64,000 nt of DNA. Source: Ilumatobacteraceae bacterium. Its GTDB lineage: Bacteria > Actinomycetota > Acidimicrobiia > Acidimicrobiales > Ilumatobacteraceae. The notes beneath the pieces are model-generated. The model was not told the DNA's origin, did not search any database, and saw only the letters and a program-made list of their open reading frames with translations. Location of the stretch: contig JAJTEL010000001.1 of assembly GCA_021299715.1 (NCBI GenBank), positions 189,397-253,396 of the forward strand. The letters run 5' to 3'. Positions 53,157-61,810 of the stretch are shown piece by piece. Position 1 is the first letter of the stretch, and every line of letters begins with the position of its first letter. The translations under genes were made by a program, and so were the position numbers.

Positions 53157-53501
53157 ATGGCCACCACCATCGATCCACTTCTCCTCGGAGCACCTAGCTA
53201 CTCAGCCCGTCAGGCCCGCCCTCGCCCCAGCGAGGCAACCTTCCGCCGTCGTCGCCGCGTTGTGGGTGCAACCCTCATCTTTGCGGTGGCTTCAGTGGTC
53301 ATCACCTCTGGTGCCTTCGCATCAAACCCATCGCCCGAAGATCAAGTCATTCCTCGCACGGTTGTTGCCAAAAGCGGCGACACATTGTGGGACATCGCAC
53401 GCACCATTGTTCCCACAGGAAGCGTTGCCGATCTGGTCAGTGAAATGGTTCGCCTGAATGGCGCTCGCATCGAACCTGGCCAAATCATTCGCATTCCCTA
53501 G
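53157..53501 (+). CDS. SOS-induced LysM cell-division inhibitor (ChiZ/YneA/DivS-like)
   Basis: A 114-residue protein: disordered basic N-terminus, one membrane span (residues 36-55, RVVGATLIFAVASVVITSG) and a LysM domain (68-113, TVVAKSGDTLWDIARTIVP...RLNGARIEPGQIIRIP). Divergent from lexA with LexA boxes, and followed by nrdR, exactly the order of lexA-Rv2719c-nrdR in mycobacteria. It should halt septation during DNA damage. AAAGGAC precedes the ATG. Confidence 0.85.
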   Translation: MATTIDPLLLGAPSYSARQARPRPSEATFRRRRRVVGATLIFAVASVVITSGAFASNPSPEDQVIPRTVVAKSGDTLWDIARTIVPTGSVADLVSEMVRLNGARIEPGQIIRIP

Positions 53502-53568
53502 TTCCCCGTGTGGGGCCGGGTCAGAAAGTTTTTGTCGCAAACTGACAGAAAGTTAAACGCGGGTCATT

Positions 53569-53574
53569 TATAGT
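53569..53574 (+). promoter_or_regulatory. Candidate leaderless -10 box for nrdR
   Basis: TATAGT, 8 nt before the GTG at 53583. Two CAGAAAGTT direct repeats (53522-53530 and 53546-53554) lie just upstream. Confidence 0.5.
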
Positions 53575-53582
53575 CACATTTC

Positions 53583-54041
53583 GTGCATTGCCCCGTTTGC
53601 CGCCACGACGACACGAAAGTGATCGACTCTCGGTCTGCCGAGGATGGCTCGGCAATTCGTCGTCGCCGTGCCTGTCCAGAGTGCACATACCGCTTCACCA
53701 CGTACGAGCGGTTAGAGAGCGTGCCTCTCATGGTGTCGAAGCGCTCAGGTGGTCGGGAGCCATTTGATCGCGCCAAAGTTGTGTTCGGCGTGCGTTCTGC
53801 CTGCAAAGGCCGCCCCGTGAACGATGAGCAAATAGATGCTCTGGCCGAGATGGTCGAAGACGATATGCGTCTGGCTCAAGTGGCCGGAACAGAAATCACG
53901 TCGTCCACCGTGGGTCATGCAGTTCTCGAACGTCTTCGCGATTTAGACAAAGTTGCCTATGTGCGCTTTGCCAGCGTGTACAAGAACTTCGACGATACGT
54001 CGGACTTCAGTCGCGAACTTGCGTTGCTGAAGCAGTCGTAG
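53583..54041 (+). CDS. nrdR: Transcriptional repressor NrdR
   Basis: A 152-residue repressor of ribonucleotide reductase genes. Zinc ribbon MHCPVCRHDDTKVIDSR ... RRRACPECTYRFTTYER, then an ATP-cone domain (VSKRSGGREPFDRAKV). GTG 53583 gives the conserved start. Its probable target, nrdJ, has two NrdR boxes at 57244-57299. The 3' end overlaps the convergent reductase gene by 35 bp. Confidence 0.96.
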   Translation: MHCPVCRHDDTKVIDSRSAEDGSAIRRRRACPECTYRFTTYERLESVPLMVSKRSGGREPFDRAKVVFGVRSACKGRPVNDEQIDALAEMVEDDMRLAQVAGTEITSSTVGHAVLERLRDLDKVAYVRFASVYKNFDDTSDFSRELALLKQS

Positions 54042-54612
54042 AACGCACGTAACGAACAAACGCAAAGTTGTCGCGTTGTTCTATTGATGAAAGCGCAAAC
54101 CTTCGTAGTGCATGTGGCGCTAAAGACAATGATGGCCCACGTGCGCCAACAAGCTTTGGTGACAGCGTGATGTTTAATGCATCCACCAGATCTGCGTCGA
54201 GAAGCGCGGCATTCAACTGCGGCCCACCTTCAACGTGAACAATTCCTGCGGGAAGTTGCTGAATGACTGAAGCAAAGTCGACAGTGCCCACTCCCGCGCG
54301 AATGCTGTCAACCGGAACCTGTGGTGCATCTGTGGTGGTCACCACAAAGCCAGCACCCGACGCGAACAATGGCGATTCAAAATTCAGGGCACACGACGCA
54401 GTGACAACGCCAATGCGAAGCCCCGGCGCCGACGGTGGGCCGTAGTTTTCGAGGCGAGCCGTACCAGCACCCACCAACACCACCGAGGCTGACGCACGCA
54501 GGTGAAGAAGTCTGGCTTGGTCGGCCGGACCACCAAGAGGACGAGAGCGACCCTGAACATCGATAGCGCCGTCTGGTGTGGTGATCATGCACACCTCGAC
54601 ACTGCGTTCCAT
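54007..54612 (-). CDS. RibD C-terminal-domain / dihydrofolate reductase-fold reductase
   Basis: A 201-residue protein: SVEVCMITTPDGAIDVQGRSRPLGGPADQARLLHLRASASVVLVGAGTARLE has the layout of the RibD C-terminal reductase (pyrimidine reductase of riboflavin synthesis), with IVHVEGGPQLNAALLDADLVD as the cofactor-side motif. No deaminase domain is attached and no other riboflavin gene is near, so it may act on another substrate. ATG 54612 preferred over the 31-residue Cys/His-rich extension to 54705, which would overlap the next gene. Confidence 0.82.
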   Translation of the reverse strand: MERSVEVCMITTPDGAIDVQGRSRPLGGPADQARLLHLRASASVVLVGAGTARLENYGPPSAPGLRIGVVTASCALNFESPLFASGAGFVVTTTDAPQVPVDSIRAGVGTVDFASVIQQLPAGIVHVEGGPQLNAALLDADLVDALNITLSPKLVGARGPSLSLAPHALRRFALSSIEQRDNFAFVRYVRSTTASATQVRD

Positions 54613-54668
54613 GTGGTCAGTGTACGAACACTGATGACGACAGCACGCTGGCGTGGCAGAGTGAAGGC

Positions 54669-56924
54669 ATGAGTGACACCGCAAATCGCACCGTTTTTCG
54701 TACATGTCCGCTGTGTGAGGCCACGTGTGGTCTCGAGATTACGGTGAACCCGCAAGAACAAGTGGTGCGCATCCGCGGTGATCAGAAAGACGTCTTCAGT
54801 CACGGATTTATTTGTCCGAAGGGAAGCACACTGAAGCAATTGCATGAAGACCCCGATCGTCTTCGTGCGCCACTAGTGAAACGTAATGGCGTACATGTTG
54901 AAGTGACATGGGACGAAGCGTGGCGCGAAGTAGAGCGCGGATTTACCGACGTCATTGCACGTCATGGTCGCGGTGCGCTCTCTGCTTACTTGGGAAACCC
55001 GAACGCGCACAACTTGGGACCACAGATGTACACCAGTGCCATGTTGAAGTCCATGGGGTCGCGCAATATCTTCAGCGCGTCGTCTGTTGATCAGGTGCCC
55101 ATGCACGTTGCTGGTGGCTACATGTTCGGAACTGCACAAAGCATTCCTGTGCCCGATCTTGATCACACTGATTATTTGTTGATGCTGGGCGCGAACCCGT
55201 ACGCATCAAACGGCAGTCTGTGTACCGCTCCCGATTATCCGGGTCGTATTCAGGCCATTCGCGCACGCGGCGGAAAAGTTGTTGTCGTTGATCCACGTCG
55301 CACAAAAACTGCAGAAGAATCCGACGAATGGGTGTCGATTCGTCCGGGCACCGATGGTCTTTTTATGTCGGCACTTCTTCATGTGATGTTCGCCGAAGGA
55401 ATTGCAAAGGTTGAACCCCGCATTGCATCGTTGGCAAATGGCCTTGACGAATTGAAGGCTGCCGTCGCACCGTTCTCGCCATCGGCTGTTACTGCGATGA
55501 CAGGAATTCCTGAAGACGTCATCGTTCGTATTGCGCGCGAACTGTGTGCAGCACCAACATCTGCTGTGTACGGCCGCATTGGTGTGAACACCGTGTCGTT
55601 CGGAACAACAAACGCATGGCTGGTGAATGTTCTAAACATTGTCACGGGCAACTTCGACAAGCGCGGTGGAGCCATGTTGACAACGCCCCTTGCTGGAAGT
55701 GCCACAACGCGCGGAACCGCAGGAAAAGGTAAAGGATTCGCCACGGGGCGCGGCCACAGTCGCGTCAGCAACAAACCTGAAGTTCTCGGCGAATATCCCG
55801 TTGCCGTGCTTGCAGAAGAAATGTTGACTCCGGGTGAGAATCAAATTCGAGCTGCCATCACTGTGGGAGGAAACCCCGTGATGTCGACGCCACATTCACA
55901 TCAATTAGATACTGCTTTCGCTGGTCTTGAGTTCATGGTGTCAGTCGATATCTACTTGAACGAAACAACACGTCACGCAGATGTGATTCTGCCGTCGCCA
56001 TCGGCGCTTGAGAAAGATCATTACGACCTTGGGTTGTATACCTATGCAGTTCGTAACGTTGGTAACTACAGCCAACCTGTGTTAAAGAAAAGCGACGATC
56101 AACCAGACGAATGGGAAATTCTTCTGAAGCTTGCCGGCATCCTGCAAGGTCTTGGTGCAGAGTGCGATGTTGCTGTCATCGACGACAACATCATTGCTGC
56201 TGCTGTGACGTCCGCAGTCGCAAATTCTTCATCACCAATTTCTGGTCGCGATGCCGATGAGATTCTCGAACTGTTGTCGAAAGACGGCCGACGCGGAACT
56301 GCGCGCATGCTTGATTTCATGTTGCAAGTTGGCCCATACGGCGCTGCATTCGGAACAAACGCAAACGGAATCTCGCTTGATGTGATGTTGGCAAATCCAC
56401 ACGGCGTTGACATGGGTCCACTTGAACCGCGTTTCCCTGAAGCACTTCGCACACCGTCTGGTCGTATTGAAGTGTCGCCACCACAACTCATGGAAGACAT
56501 GAAACGTTTGTATGCATCACTGTCGACGCCACAAAGCGACATGGTGTTAGTGGGTCGGCGTGAATTGAAATCAAACAATTCATGGATGCACAACATCAAA
56601 GTGCTAACAAAAGGATCTTTGTCGTGCACGGCGCATGTGCATCCACATGACGCACAACGTTTTGGTTTGTCCGAAGGCTCCGTTGTTCGCATCACAAGCC
56701 GTGTCGGTTCTATTGATGTACCGGTAGAGATCACCGATGCAGTGCGCCAAGGTGTAGTCAGCGTGCCTCACGGCTGGGGTCACGGCGTTCCCGGAACCCG
56801 AATGGGTGTGGCGGCTGAAAAGGCTGGGGTGAACTCAAATATCCTCACCGACGACAAAGAAATTGACCCTTTGTCGGGCAATGCGGTGCTGAATGCCATC
56901 CCTGTGACGCTGGCGGCCGTCTAA
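54669..56924 (+). CDS. Molybdopterin-dependent oxidoreductase (formate dehydrogenase/nitrate reductase superfamily)
   Basis: A 751-residue DMSO-reductase-family catalytic subunit. N-terminal 4Fe-4S motif CPLCEATC ... FICPKG; VVVDPRRTKTAEESDEWVSIRPGTDG; GGNPVMSTPHSHQLD; DVILPSPSALEKDHYD; and a C-terminal Mo-bis-PGD-binding domain from about residue 620. Where formate dehydrogenases have their Cys/Sec ligand, this one reads SVDQVPMHVAGG, aligned by eye, with no Cys, Sec, Ser or Asp at the ligand place. No electron-transfer subunit is next to it. Substrate unknown. Confidence 0.85.
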   Translation: MSDTANRTVFRTCPLCEATCGLEITVNPQEQVVRIRGDQKDVFSHGFICPKGSTLKQLHEDPDRLRAPLVKRNGVHVEVTWDEAWREVERGFTDVIARHGRGALSAYLGNPNAHNLGPQMYTSAMLKSMGSRNIFSASSVDQVPMHVAGGYMFGTAQSIPVPDLDHTDYLLMLGANPYASNGSLCTAPDYPGRIQAIRARGGKVVVVDPRRTKTAEESDEWVSIRPGTDGLFMSALLHVMFAEGIAKVEPRIASLANGLDELKAAVAPFSPSAVTAMTGIPEDVIVRIARELCAAPTSAVYGRIGVNTVSFGTTNAWLVNVLNIVTGNFDKRGGAMLTTPLAGSATTRGTAGKGKGFATGRGHSRVSNKPEVLGEYPVAVLAEEMLTPGENQIRAAITVGGNPVMSTPHSHQLDTAFAGLEFMVSVDIYLNETTRHADVILPSPSALEKDHYDLGLYTYAVRNVGNYSQPVLKKSDDQPDEWEILLKLAGILQGLGAECDVAVIDDNIIAAAVTSAVANSSSPISGRDADEILELLSKDGRRGTARMLDFMLQVGPYGAAFGTNANGISLDVMLANPHGVDMGPLEPRFPEALRTPSGRIEVSPPQLMEDMKRLYASLSTPQSDMVLVGRRELKSNNSWMHNIKVLTKGSLSCTAHVHPHDAQRFGLSEGSVVRITSRVGSIDVPVEITDAVRQGVVSVPHGWGHGVPGTRMGVAAEKAGVNSNILTDDKEIDPLSGNAVLNAIPVTLAAV

Positions 56925-56968
56925 CCCGCCTACGGGGCGCTGGTTGTCCCCAGAAGGGGCGGGGTTCT
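56925..56968 (+). terminator. Possible terminator after the molybdopterin gene
   Basis: Directly after the TAA, CCCGCC (56925-56930) can pair with GGCGGG (56958-56963), with an inner CCCC-AGAA-GGGG hairpin (56948-56959). Only a weak T-rich stretch follows. Confidence 0.4.
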
Positions 56969-57084
56969 CCACAGGTCGCCCACAACGCAATCCACTGAAA
57001 AACATTGGGTTTCCCCAGAAAAAAACTTCAATTCACATGGATGTCCACTTCCAATCCACAGGGAAGTGGCCGTATGTTCAGGGG

Positions 57085-57188
57085 GTAGTCGGCAGCGGTA
57101 CCAGACCATCGGATGAGGGGGGAAACAAGGTTCGAACCCGGGGCCGGGCGGTCCCGTGACCTGGTGGAATGGGCCGCAGCCGCGCTAC
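57085..57188 (+). ncRNA. Candidate structured RNA or riboswitch-like element before nrdJ
   Basis: A 104-nt GC-rich stretch closes on itself: GUAG (57085-57088) with CUAC (57185-57188), CGGC (57090-57093) with GCCG (57179-57182), GCGG (57095-57098) with CCGC (57174-57177), then ACCAG (57100-57104) with CUGGU (57161-57165). Inside are GGGAA (57120-57124), CCGGGGC (57138-57144) and GCGGUCCCG (57148-57156), strings that recall the cobalamin riboswitch core. No standard B12 box is seen, and the element lies upstream of the proposed nrdJ promoter. Candidate only. The rest of this 442-bp gap holds the possible terminator, the promoter and two NrdR boxes. Confidence 0.35.
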
Positions 57189-57211
57189 GCAAAAGAATTT
57201 CGTGAGGGTCG

Positions 57212-57241
57212 TTGACAAAGGTGTAACTACAGTGCTGTAAT
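57212..57241 (+). promoter_or_regulatory. nrdJ promoter
   Basis: TTGACA (57212-57217), 18-bp spacer, TGTAAT (57236-57241). The first NrdR box starts 2 bp after the -10. Confidence 0.6.
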
Positions 57242-57243
57242 CT

Positions 57244-57299
57244 CACAACCTCTTGTGGGTTACTCGCAAAAGGGGGAGGGTTACCCACTACATCTTGTG
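57244..57299. promoter_or_regulatory. Two NrdR boxes upstream of nrdJ
   Basis: CACAACCTCTTGTG (57244-57257) and CACTACATCTTGTG (57286-57299) both fit the family consensus CACWA-N4-TWGTG. Their starts are 42 bp apart, four helical turns, as usual for paired NrdR sites. Confidence 0.8.
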
Positions 57300-57366
57300 G
57301 TAGGGGTGTCTCTCCCGCCACATATCGGTCGTCCGACCACCAAAATCACGCTTAGTAGGAGAAATC

Positions 57367-60210
57367 ATGTCACTCGCACCAGATCGCTTGTCCATCGGCA
57401 TCGGCCGATTCTTTACAACACCGGGTGTTCACCCATATGACGAAGTGGCATGGGAAAAGCGCGACTCGCGCATCACCAACTGGCGCGACGGCTCCGTTGC
57501 ATTCGAACAGCTCGATGTTGAGTTCCCCGTTTCGTGGTCGCTCAACTCCACCAACATCGTTGCTCAGAAGTACTTCCGTGGAACTCCCGGAACACCAGAG
57601 CGTGAGGGCAGTATGCGACAGGTCATCGACCGCGTTGCCGACACCATCACAACGTGGGGTATCGAAGGCGGCTACTTCGTTGACAACGAAGAAGCAGAAG
57701 CATTCCGTGCGGAACTGAAGTTCATCCTTGTCACTCAGCGTGCAGCGTTCAACAGTCCCGTGTGGTTCAACATTGGTGTGAAGGGTGTTCCACAGCAGGC
57801 GAGTGCGTGTTTCATTCTTTCCGTTGAAGACAAGATGAATGCCATTTTGAACTGGTACCGAGAAGAAGGCGTGATCTTCAAGGGTGGTTCGGGCTCCGGA
57901 ATTAACTTGTCAAAGATTCGTTCCAGCTACGAAAACTTGGAAGGTGGCGGAACCGCTTCTGGCCCCGTGTCATTCATGCGTGGTGCCGACGCATCTGCCG
58001 GAACCATCAAGTCGGGCGGCAAGACTCGTCGCGCAGCAAAGATGGTCATTCTTAACGCCGACCACCCAGACGTTGAAGAGTTCATCTGGTGCAAGGTGAA
58101 AGAAGAGCGCAAGGCTCGCGTGTTGCGCGACGCAGGCTTCGACATGGATCTCGACGGTGCCGACTCGTTCAGCGTGCAGTACCAAAACGCAAACAACTCT
58201 GTTCGTGTTACCGATGAGTTCATGAAAGCTGTTGAAGAAGATCGCGATTGGAACCTCAACGCAGTCACCGATGGCACACCTGTGCGCACCATTCGTGCAC
58301 GCGACTTGTGGCGTCAAATTGCAGAGGCTGCATGGGAATGTGCAGACCCTGGTCTTCAGTTCGACACCACCATCAACAAGTGGCACACCGCTCATGCAAC
58401 AGGCCGCATCAACGGTTCTAACCCATGTTCTGAATACATGCACATCGACAACTCGGCATGCAACTTGTCATCGTTGAACTTGTTGAAGTTCCTCGACGAC
58501 AACGACCGTTTCGATGTCGAGGCATACCGCCATGCAATTGAAGTCATGTTCACTGCTCAGGAAATCCTCGTTGGTCGTGCCGACTATCCAACAGAGCCCA
58601 TCGGTGAGAACAGCCGTAAGTTCCGTCAGCTTGGTCTTGGTTATGCAAACCTCGGTGCACTTCTCATGGCACTTGGCTATGCATACGACTCCGAAGGTGG
58701 TCGTGCATGGGCAGCAGCACTTACTTCACTCATGACGGGTCACGCGTATGCAACAAGCGCTCGCACTGCAAGCCGCATGGGACCATTCGCTGGATTTGCA
58801 GAGAACGAGAAGTACATGTTGAACGTGTTGCGCATGCACCGTGACGCACATGGCGAAATTGAAAACTCCAGCGAAGTACAAGGTGACTTGCTTGTTGCTG
58901 GTCGTGAATCGTGGGAAGCCGCCGTTCGTGACGGAGAGGAATACGGCGTGCGCAACTCGCAGGCCACCGTTCTTGCTCCCACCGGAACAATCGGTCTCAT
59001 GATGGACTGTGACACCACTGGTGTTGAGCCAGACCTTGGCCTGGTGAAGTTCAAGAAGATGGTCGGTGGCGGCTCAATGAGCATCGTCAACCAAACCATT
59101 CCTCGTGCACTTCGTCGCTTGGGTTACAACACTCAGCAAATCGACGACATCGTTGCCTACATCGACGTCAACAAGTCCATCATTGGTGCTCCACACCTCG
59201 AGGCAAATCACGTGTCTGTGTTCGCGTGCTCCATGGGCGACAACGTCATTCACTACGAAGGCCACGTTCGCATGATGGGCGCTGTGCAGCCATTCTTGTC
59301 CGGTGCAATTTCAAAGACCGTCAACATGCCTGAAGAAGCAAGCATCGAAGACATCGAAGAGTTGCACATGTTGTCGTGGAAGCTTGGCATCAAGGCAGTT
59401 GCCATCTATCGCGACAACTGCAAGGTAGGCCAGCCACTCAGCACTGCGAAGAAGGACGGCGAGAGCACCGATTCTTCCGACACCGTTGAAGCAGCAACAC
59501 AAGTTGTTGAGCGCGTTGTTGAAAAGATCGTCACGCAGCCGGTTCGTCAGAAGTTGCCACGTTCACGTCGTGGACGCACCTTCGAATTCCGCGTTGCAGA
59601 TTGCAAGGGATTTGCAAACATCGGTGAATACGACGATGGTCGCCCAGGCGAACTCTTCCTCACCGTGTCAAAGCAGGGTTCCACCTTGTCGGGCATCATG
59701 GATGCATTCGCAAAGTCCATCTCGTACGGTCTTCAGTACGGCGTGCCCTTGCGTGCATTTGTTGAAGCGTTCACCAACATGCGTTTCGAACCAGCAGGTA
59801 TGACAGACGATCCAGACATCCGTATTGCATCGTCCATCATGGACTACTTGTTCCGTCGCCTCGCTTTGGAATACATGACCTACGACGAGCGTGCAGAACT
59901 CGGCATCTTCAGCCGCGACGAGCGCATTCAGCCAACACTTCCCGGTGTTGTTGAAGAGGTCATCGAAAGCAACAACGGATCAGAAATGGCAACCGACGTG
60001 AAGTCAGTGCCATCTGCATCAGAGTTGGTCACACAGATTGAGTTGGGAATTGCCCCCACCGCTCCAGTGTCTGATCACTCAGCGCCAGAAGGCATGAAGC
60101 GTCCCGCACACAGCGATGCACCAATGTGCATGCTCTGCGGTGTGCAGATGCAGCGTGCAGGTTCCTGCCACGCATGCCCATCATGCGGTAGCACCAGCGG
60201 CTGCAGCTGA
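57367..60210 (+). CDS. nrdJ: Class II (vitamin B12-dependent) ribonucleotide reductase
   Basis: A 947-residue adenosylcobalamin-dependent reductase making deoxynucleotides. QASACFILSVED and NPCSEYMHIDNSACNLSSLNL hold active-site cysteines; GGSGSGINLSKIRSS and VLAPTGTIGLMMDCDTTGVEPD are typical; the C-terminus has a zinc/redox part CMLCGVQMQRAG ... CPSCGSTSGCS. Start ATG 57367 with TAGGAG upstream. Expression probably repressed by NrdR through two boxes; the cofactor requires B12. No class I RNR gene is in the window. Confidence 0.97.
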   Translation: MSLAPDRLSIGIGRFFTTPGVHPYDEVAWEKRDSRITNWRDGSVAFEQLDVEFPVSWSLNSTNIVAQKYFRGTPGTPEREGSMRQVIDRVADTITTWGIEGGYFVDNEEAEAFRAELKFILVTQRAAFNSPVWFNIGVKGVPQQASACFILSVEDKMNAILNWYREEGVIFKGGSGSGINLSKIRSSYENLEGGGTASGPVSFMRGADASAGTIKSGGKTRRAAKMVILNADHPDVEEFIWCKVKEERKARVLRDAGFDMDLDGADSFSVQYQNANNSVRVTDEFMKAVEEDRDWNLNAVTDGTPVRTIRARDLWRQIAEAAWECADPGLQFDTTINKWHTAHATGRINGSNPCSEYMHIDNSACNLSSLNLLKFLDDNDRFDVEAYRHAIEVMFTAQEILVGRADYPTEPIGENSRKFRQLGLGYANLGALLMALGYAYDSEGGRAWAAALTSLMTGHAYATSARTASRMGPFAGFAENEKYMLNVLRMHRDAHGEIENSSEVQGDLLVAGRESWEAAVRDGEEYGVRNSQATVLAPTGTIGLMMDCDTTGVEPDLGLVKFKKMVGGGSMSIVNQTIPRALRRLGYNTQQIDDIVAYIDVNKSIIGAPHLEANHVSVFACSMGDNVIHYEGHVRMMGAVQPFLSGAISKTVNMPEEASIEDIEELHMLSWKLGIKAVAIYRDNCKVGQPLSTAKKDGESTDSSDTVEAATQVVERVVEKIVTQPVRQKLPRSRRGRTFEFRVADCKGFANIGEYDDGRPGELFLTVSKQGSTLSGIMDAFAKSISYGLQYGVPLRAFVEAFTNMRFEPAGMTDDPDIRIASSIMDYLFRRLALEYMTYDERAELGIFSRDERIQPTLPGVVEEVIESNNGSEMATDVKSVPSASELVTQIELGIAPTAPVSDHSAPEGMKRPAHSDAPMCMLCGVQMQRAGSCHACPSCGSTSGCS

Positions 60211-60313
60211 TTAGTTGCGACGCGTGCGTCGCTTTAACGAACAGGATGAACCGGTGTTCCGAAAGGGACATCGGTTCGTTCTTTTCTCGGACGCAGTTCG
60301 TTACGTTGACCAT

Positions 60314-60778
60314 ATGGTGACCGCATCCTTTCCCTCCGTTTCCCATGCAGACCGCCTCGCTAAGTGGTCGCTGATGACCTTGGTCGGAATACCCGTCGGA
60401 CTTGTGTTCTTAACGTTTTGGGCCGTGTGGGTTGACACCAGTCCAACGCTGAGCGACGACGAGCGGATACGCGGATGGGAGACAGTGGTTCGCGAACTGC
60501 CAGCGACCTTGTTTCTACTTGGGGTGGTGTTTGTGGGAATGGCTCTTGCGGTGCGTGGGGGTCGCCATGGCGCCATCACCGCAGCGCTGAGGGCCATCTG
60601 GTTTCATGGTGCCGCTCTATTCTTCGTTCTACTCGTTGTCATGAACGGAAGTGCTGAAAACATCATGACCACAAGGCCCGCAATAGTGAAGTGGCTCATG
60701 TTCCCTTCGCAGATTGTCCTCGTTGCTCTTGTGGTGCTCGCGGCACGAAAAATGACAGTGTCACGTGATCAACACTGA
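60314..60778 (+). CDS. Membrane protein of unknown function (four spans)
   Basis: A 154-residue protein with hydrophobic segments near residues 20-40 (LMTLVGIPVGLVFLTFWAV), 61-77, 90-108 and 130-147. A periplasmic-type loop (DTSPTLSDDERIRGWE) follows the first span. No family recognised. The frame extends to a TTG at 60215, but the upstream 33 residues are charged and lack support; ATG 60314 is chosen. Confidence 0.6.
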   Translation: MVTASFPSVSHADRLAKWSLMTLVGIPVGLVFLTFWAVWVDTSPTLSDDERIRGWETVVRELPATLFLLGVVFVGMALAVRGGRHGAITAALRAIWFHGAALFFVLLVVMNGSAENIMTTRPAIVKWLMFPSQIVLVALVVLAARKMTVSRDQH

Positions 60779-60964
60779 TTAACAGATCACTGGTTTAACT
60801 TGGTGGGGCTCAAGCCGAAAGCATGATTTGGCAATCTATGTAAGAGCACAAGGCGAGATTGGGTGCTCGTTGGCGTCGTCTCGGCTCACATGAGTGAATC
60901 AATCTCGGATGCTTCGCTGCGCTAATAGTTCGGATACACGTACTTGTGGTCATTGTCGGTGGGT

Positions 60965-60970
60965 TAGTTT
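60965..60970 (+). promoter_or_regulatory. Candidate leaderless -10 box for the first pentapeptide-repeat gene
   Basis: TAGTTT ends 6 nt before ATG 60977, which supports that ATG over the GTG at 60971. Confidence 0.4.
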
Positions 60971-60976
60971 GTGGCA

Positions 60977-61762
60977 ATGGAAGTCAATGGCTACAAGATT
61001 GAACCAGGCGCGGATTTAGAAGGCGCAAATCTGCGAGGCGCAAATCTGCGAGGCGCAAATCTGCGAGGCGCAAACCTTACTTGTGCGAATTTAAGCGGTA
61101 CGGATTACTTGATTGCAGGATCTCCATGGTTAGGGGTGAAGCCGGACAGCGTGGTCATTGATGGCGCAGACCTCTCTGGCGCAAATCTAGAAGGCGCAAA
61201 CCTGATGGAAGCAAGCCTCTCAACTGTCAACCTGACTGAAGCGAACTTAACGGATGCACATCTAGTTGGCGCTCACCTTTATCGTGCAAACCTTGAAGGC
61301 GCAAATGTAGGTGGAGCGAACTTTATGTCTGCGATCCTGAGTGATGCAAACCTTGCGGGAGTAGACCTGACGACTGCAGATTTATGGGGTACAAATCTTT
61401 CTCGAGCGAATCTTGTGGGCGTGAACCTGCGTGGCGCAGAGTTGGGGGGTTTAAGAGATGAGAGAGGACTTGATGCAAACCTGTCTGGTGCAAATTTGGA
61501 AAACGCGAATCTTGAAGGCGCAATATTGAAGAGAGCAGACCTAGGTGGCGCATGCCTGCGTGGCGCCAACCTTTCTGGCGCAAATCTGCGTGGCGCGAAT
61601 CTGTCTGGAGCAAATTTGGAAAACGCGAATCTTGAAGCCGCGAACCTGAATAACGCGAATCTGACAGGGGCGAATCTGTATGAGGCAAATCTGACTCGTA
61701 CAAACAAAAGAGGAGCAGACCTTTCTGGCGCAACCATGCCAGACGGTTCGCTTAACGACTAG
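60977..61762 (+). CDS. Pentapeptide-repeat protein A
   Basis: A 261-residue protein starting [19 protein letters not shown] and then built almost only of A(N/D)LxG-type pentapeptides, about 45 in all, interrupted near residues 38-56 and 155-165. This should fold as a right-handed quadrilateral beta-helix. Members include the DNA-mimic gyrase protectors (Qnr, MfpA) and many of unknown role. No signal peptide, so cytoplasmic. The DNA carries recent duplications (see findings). Ends [10 protein letters not shown]. Confidence 0.85.
   Translation: MEVNGYKIEPGADLEGANLRGANLRGANLRGANLTCANLSGTDYLIAGSPWLGVKPDSVVIDGADLSGANLEGANLMEASLSTVNLTEANLTDAHLVGAHLYRANLEGANVGGANFMSAILSDANLAGVDLTTADLWGTNLSRANLVGVNLRGAELGGLRDERGLDANLSGANLENANLEGAILKRADLGGACLRGANLSGANLRGANLSGANLENANLEAANLNNANLTGANLYEANLTRTNKRGADLSGATMPDGSLND
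61022..61078 (+). repeat. 15-bp direct repeats inside the pentapeptide gene
   Basis: The 15-mer GGCGCAAATCTGCGA is repeated three times in tandem, with a fourth partial copy, encoding GANLR units. Identical DNA, so recent expansion or slippage. Confidence 0.85.
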
Positions 61763-61810
61763 CTCGATTGCTCGTGTTTCTAGTTGCTATTGACGGGTGA
61801 GTGTGTGTCG

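Noticed and set aside
57129-57139. tRNA T-arm-like GGTTCGAACCC
   Set aside because: No acceptor, D or anticodon arm can be built around it; it is better explained as part of the structured element.
57244-57299. NrdR boxes as inverted repeats of a terminator
   Set aside because: No T-run follows, and both match the NrdR consensus with four-turn spacing upstream of a ribonucleotide reductase gene.
61022-61078. CRISPR-like short direct repeats
   Set aside because: The 15-bp units are contiguous, have no spacers and encode in-frame pentapeptides.
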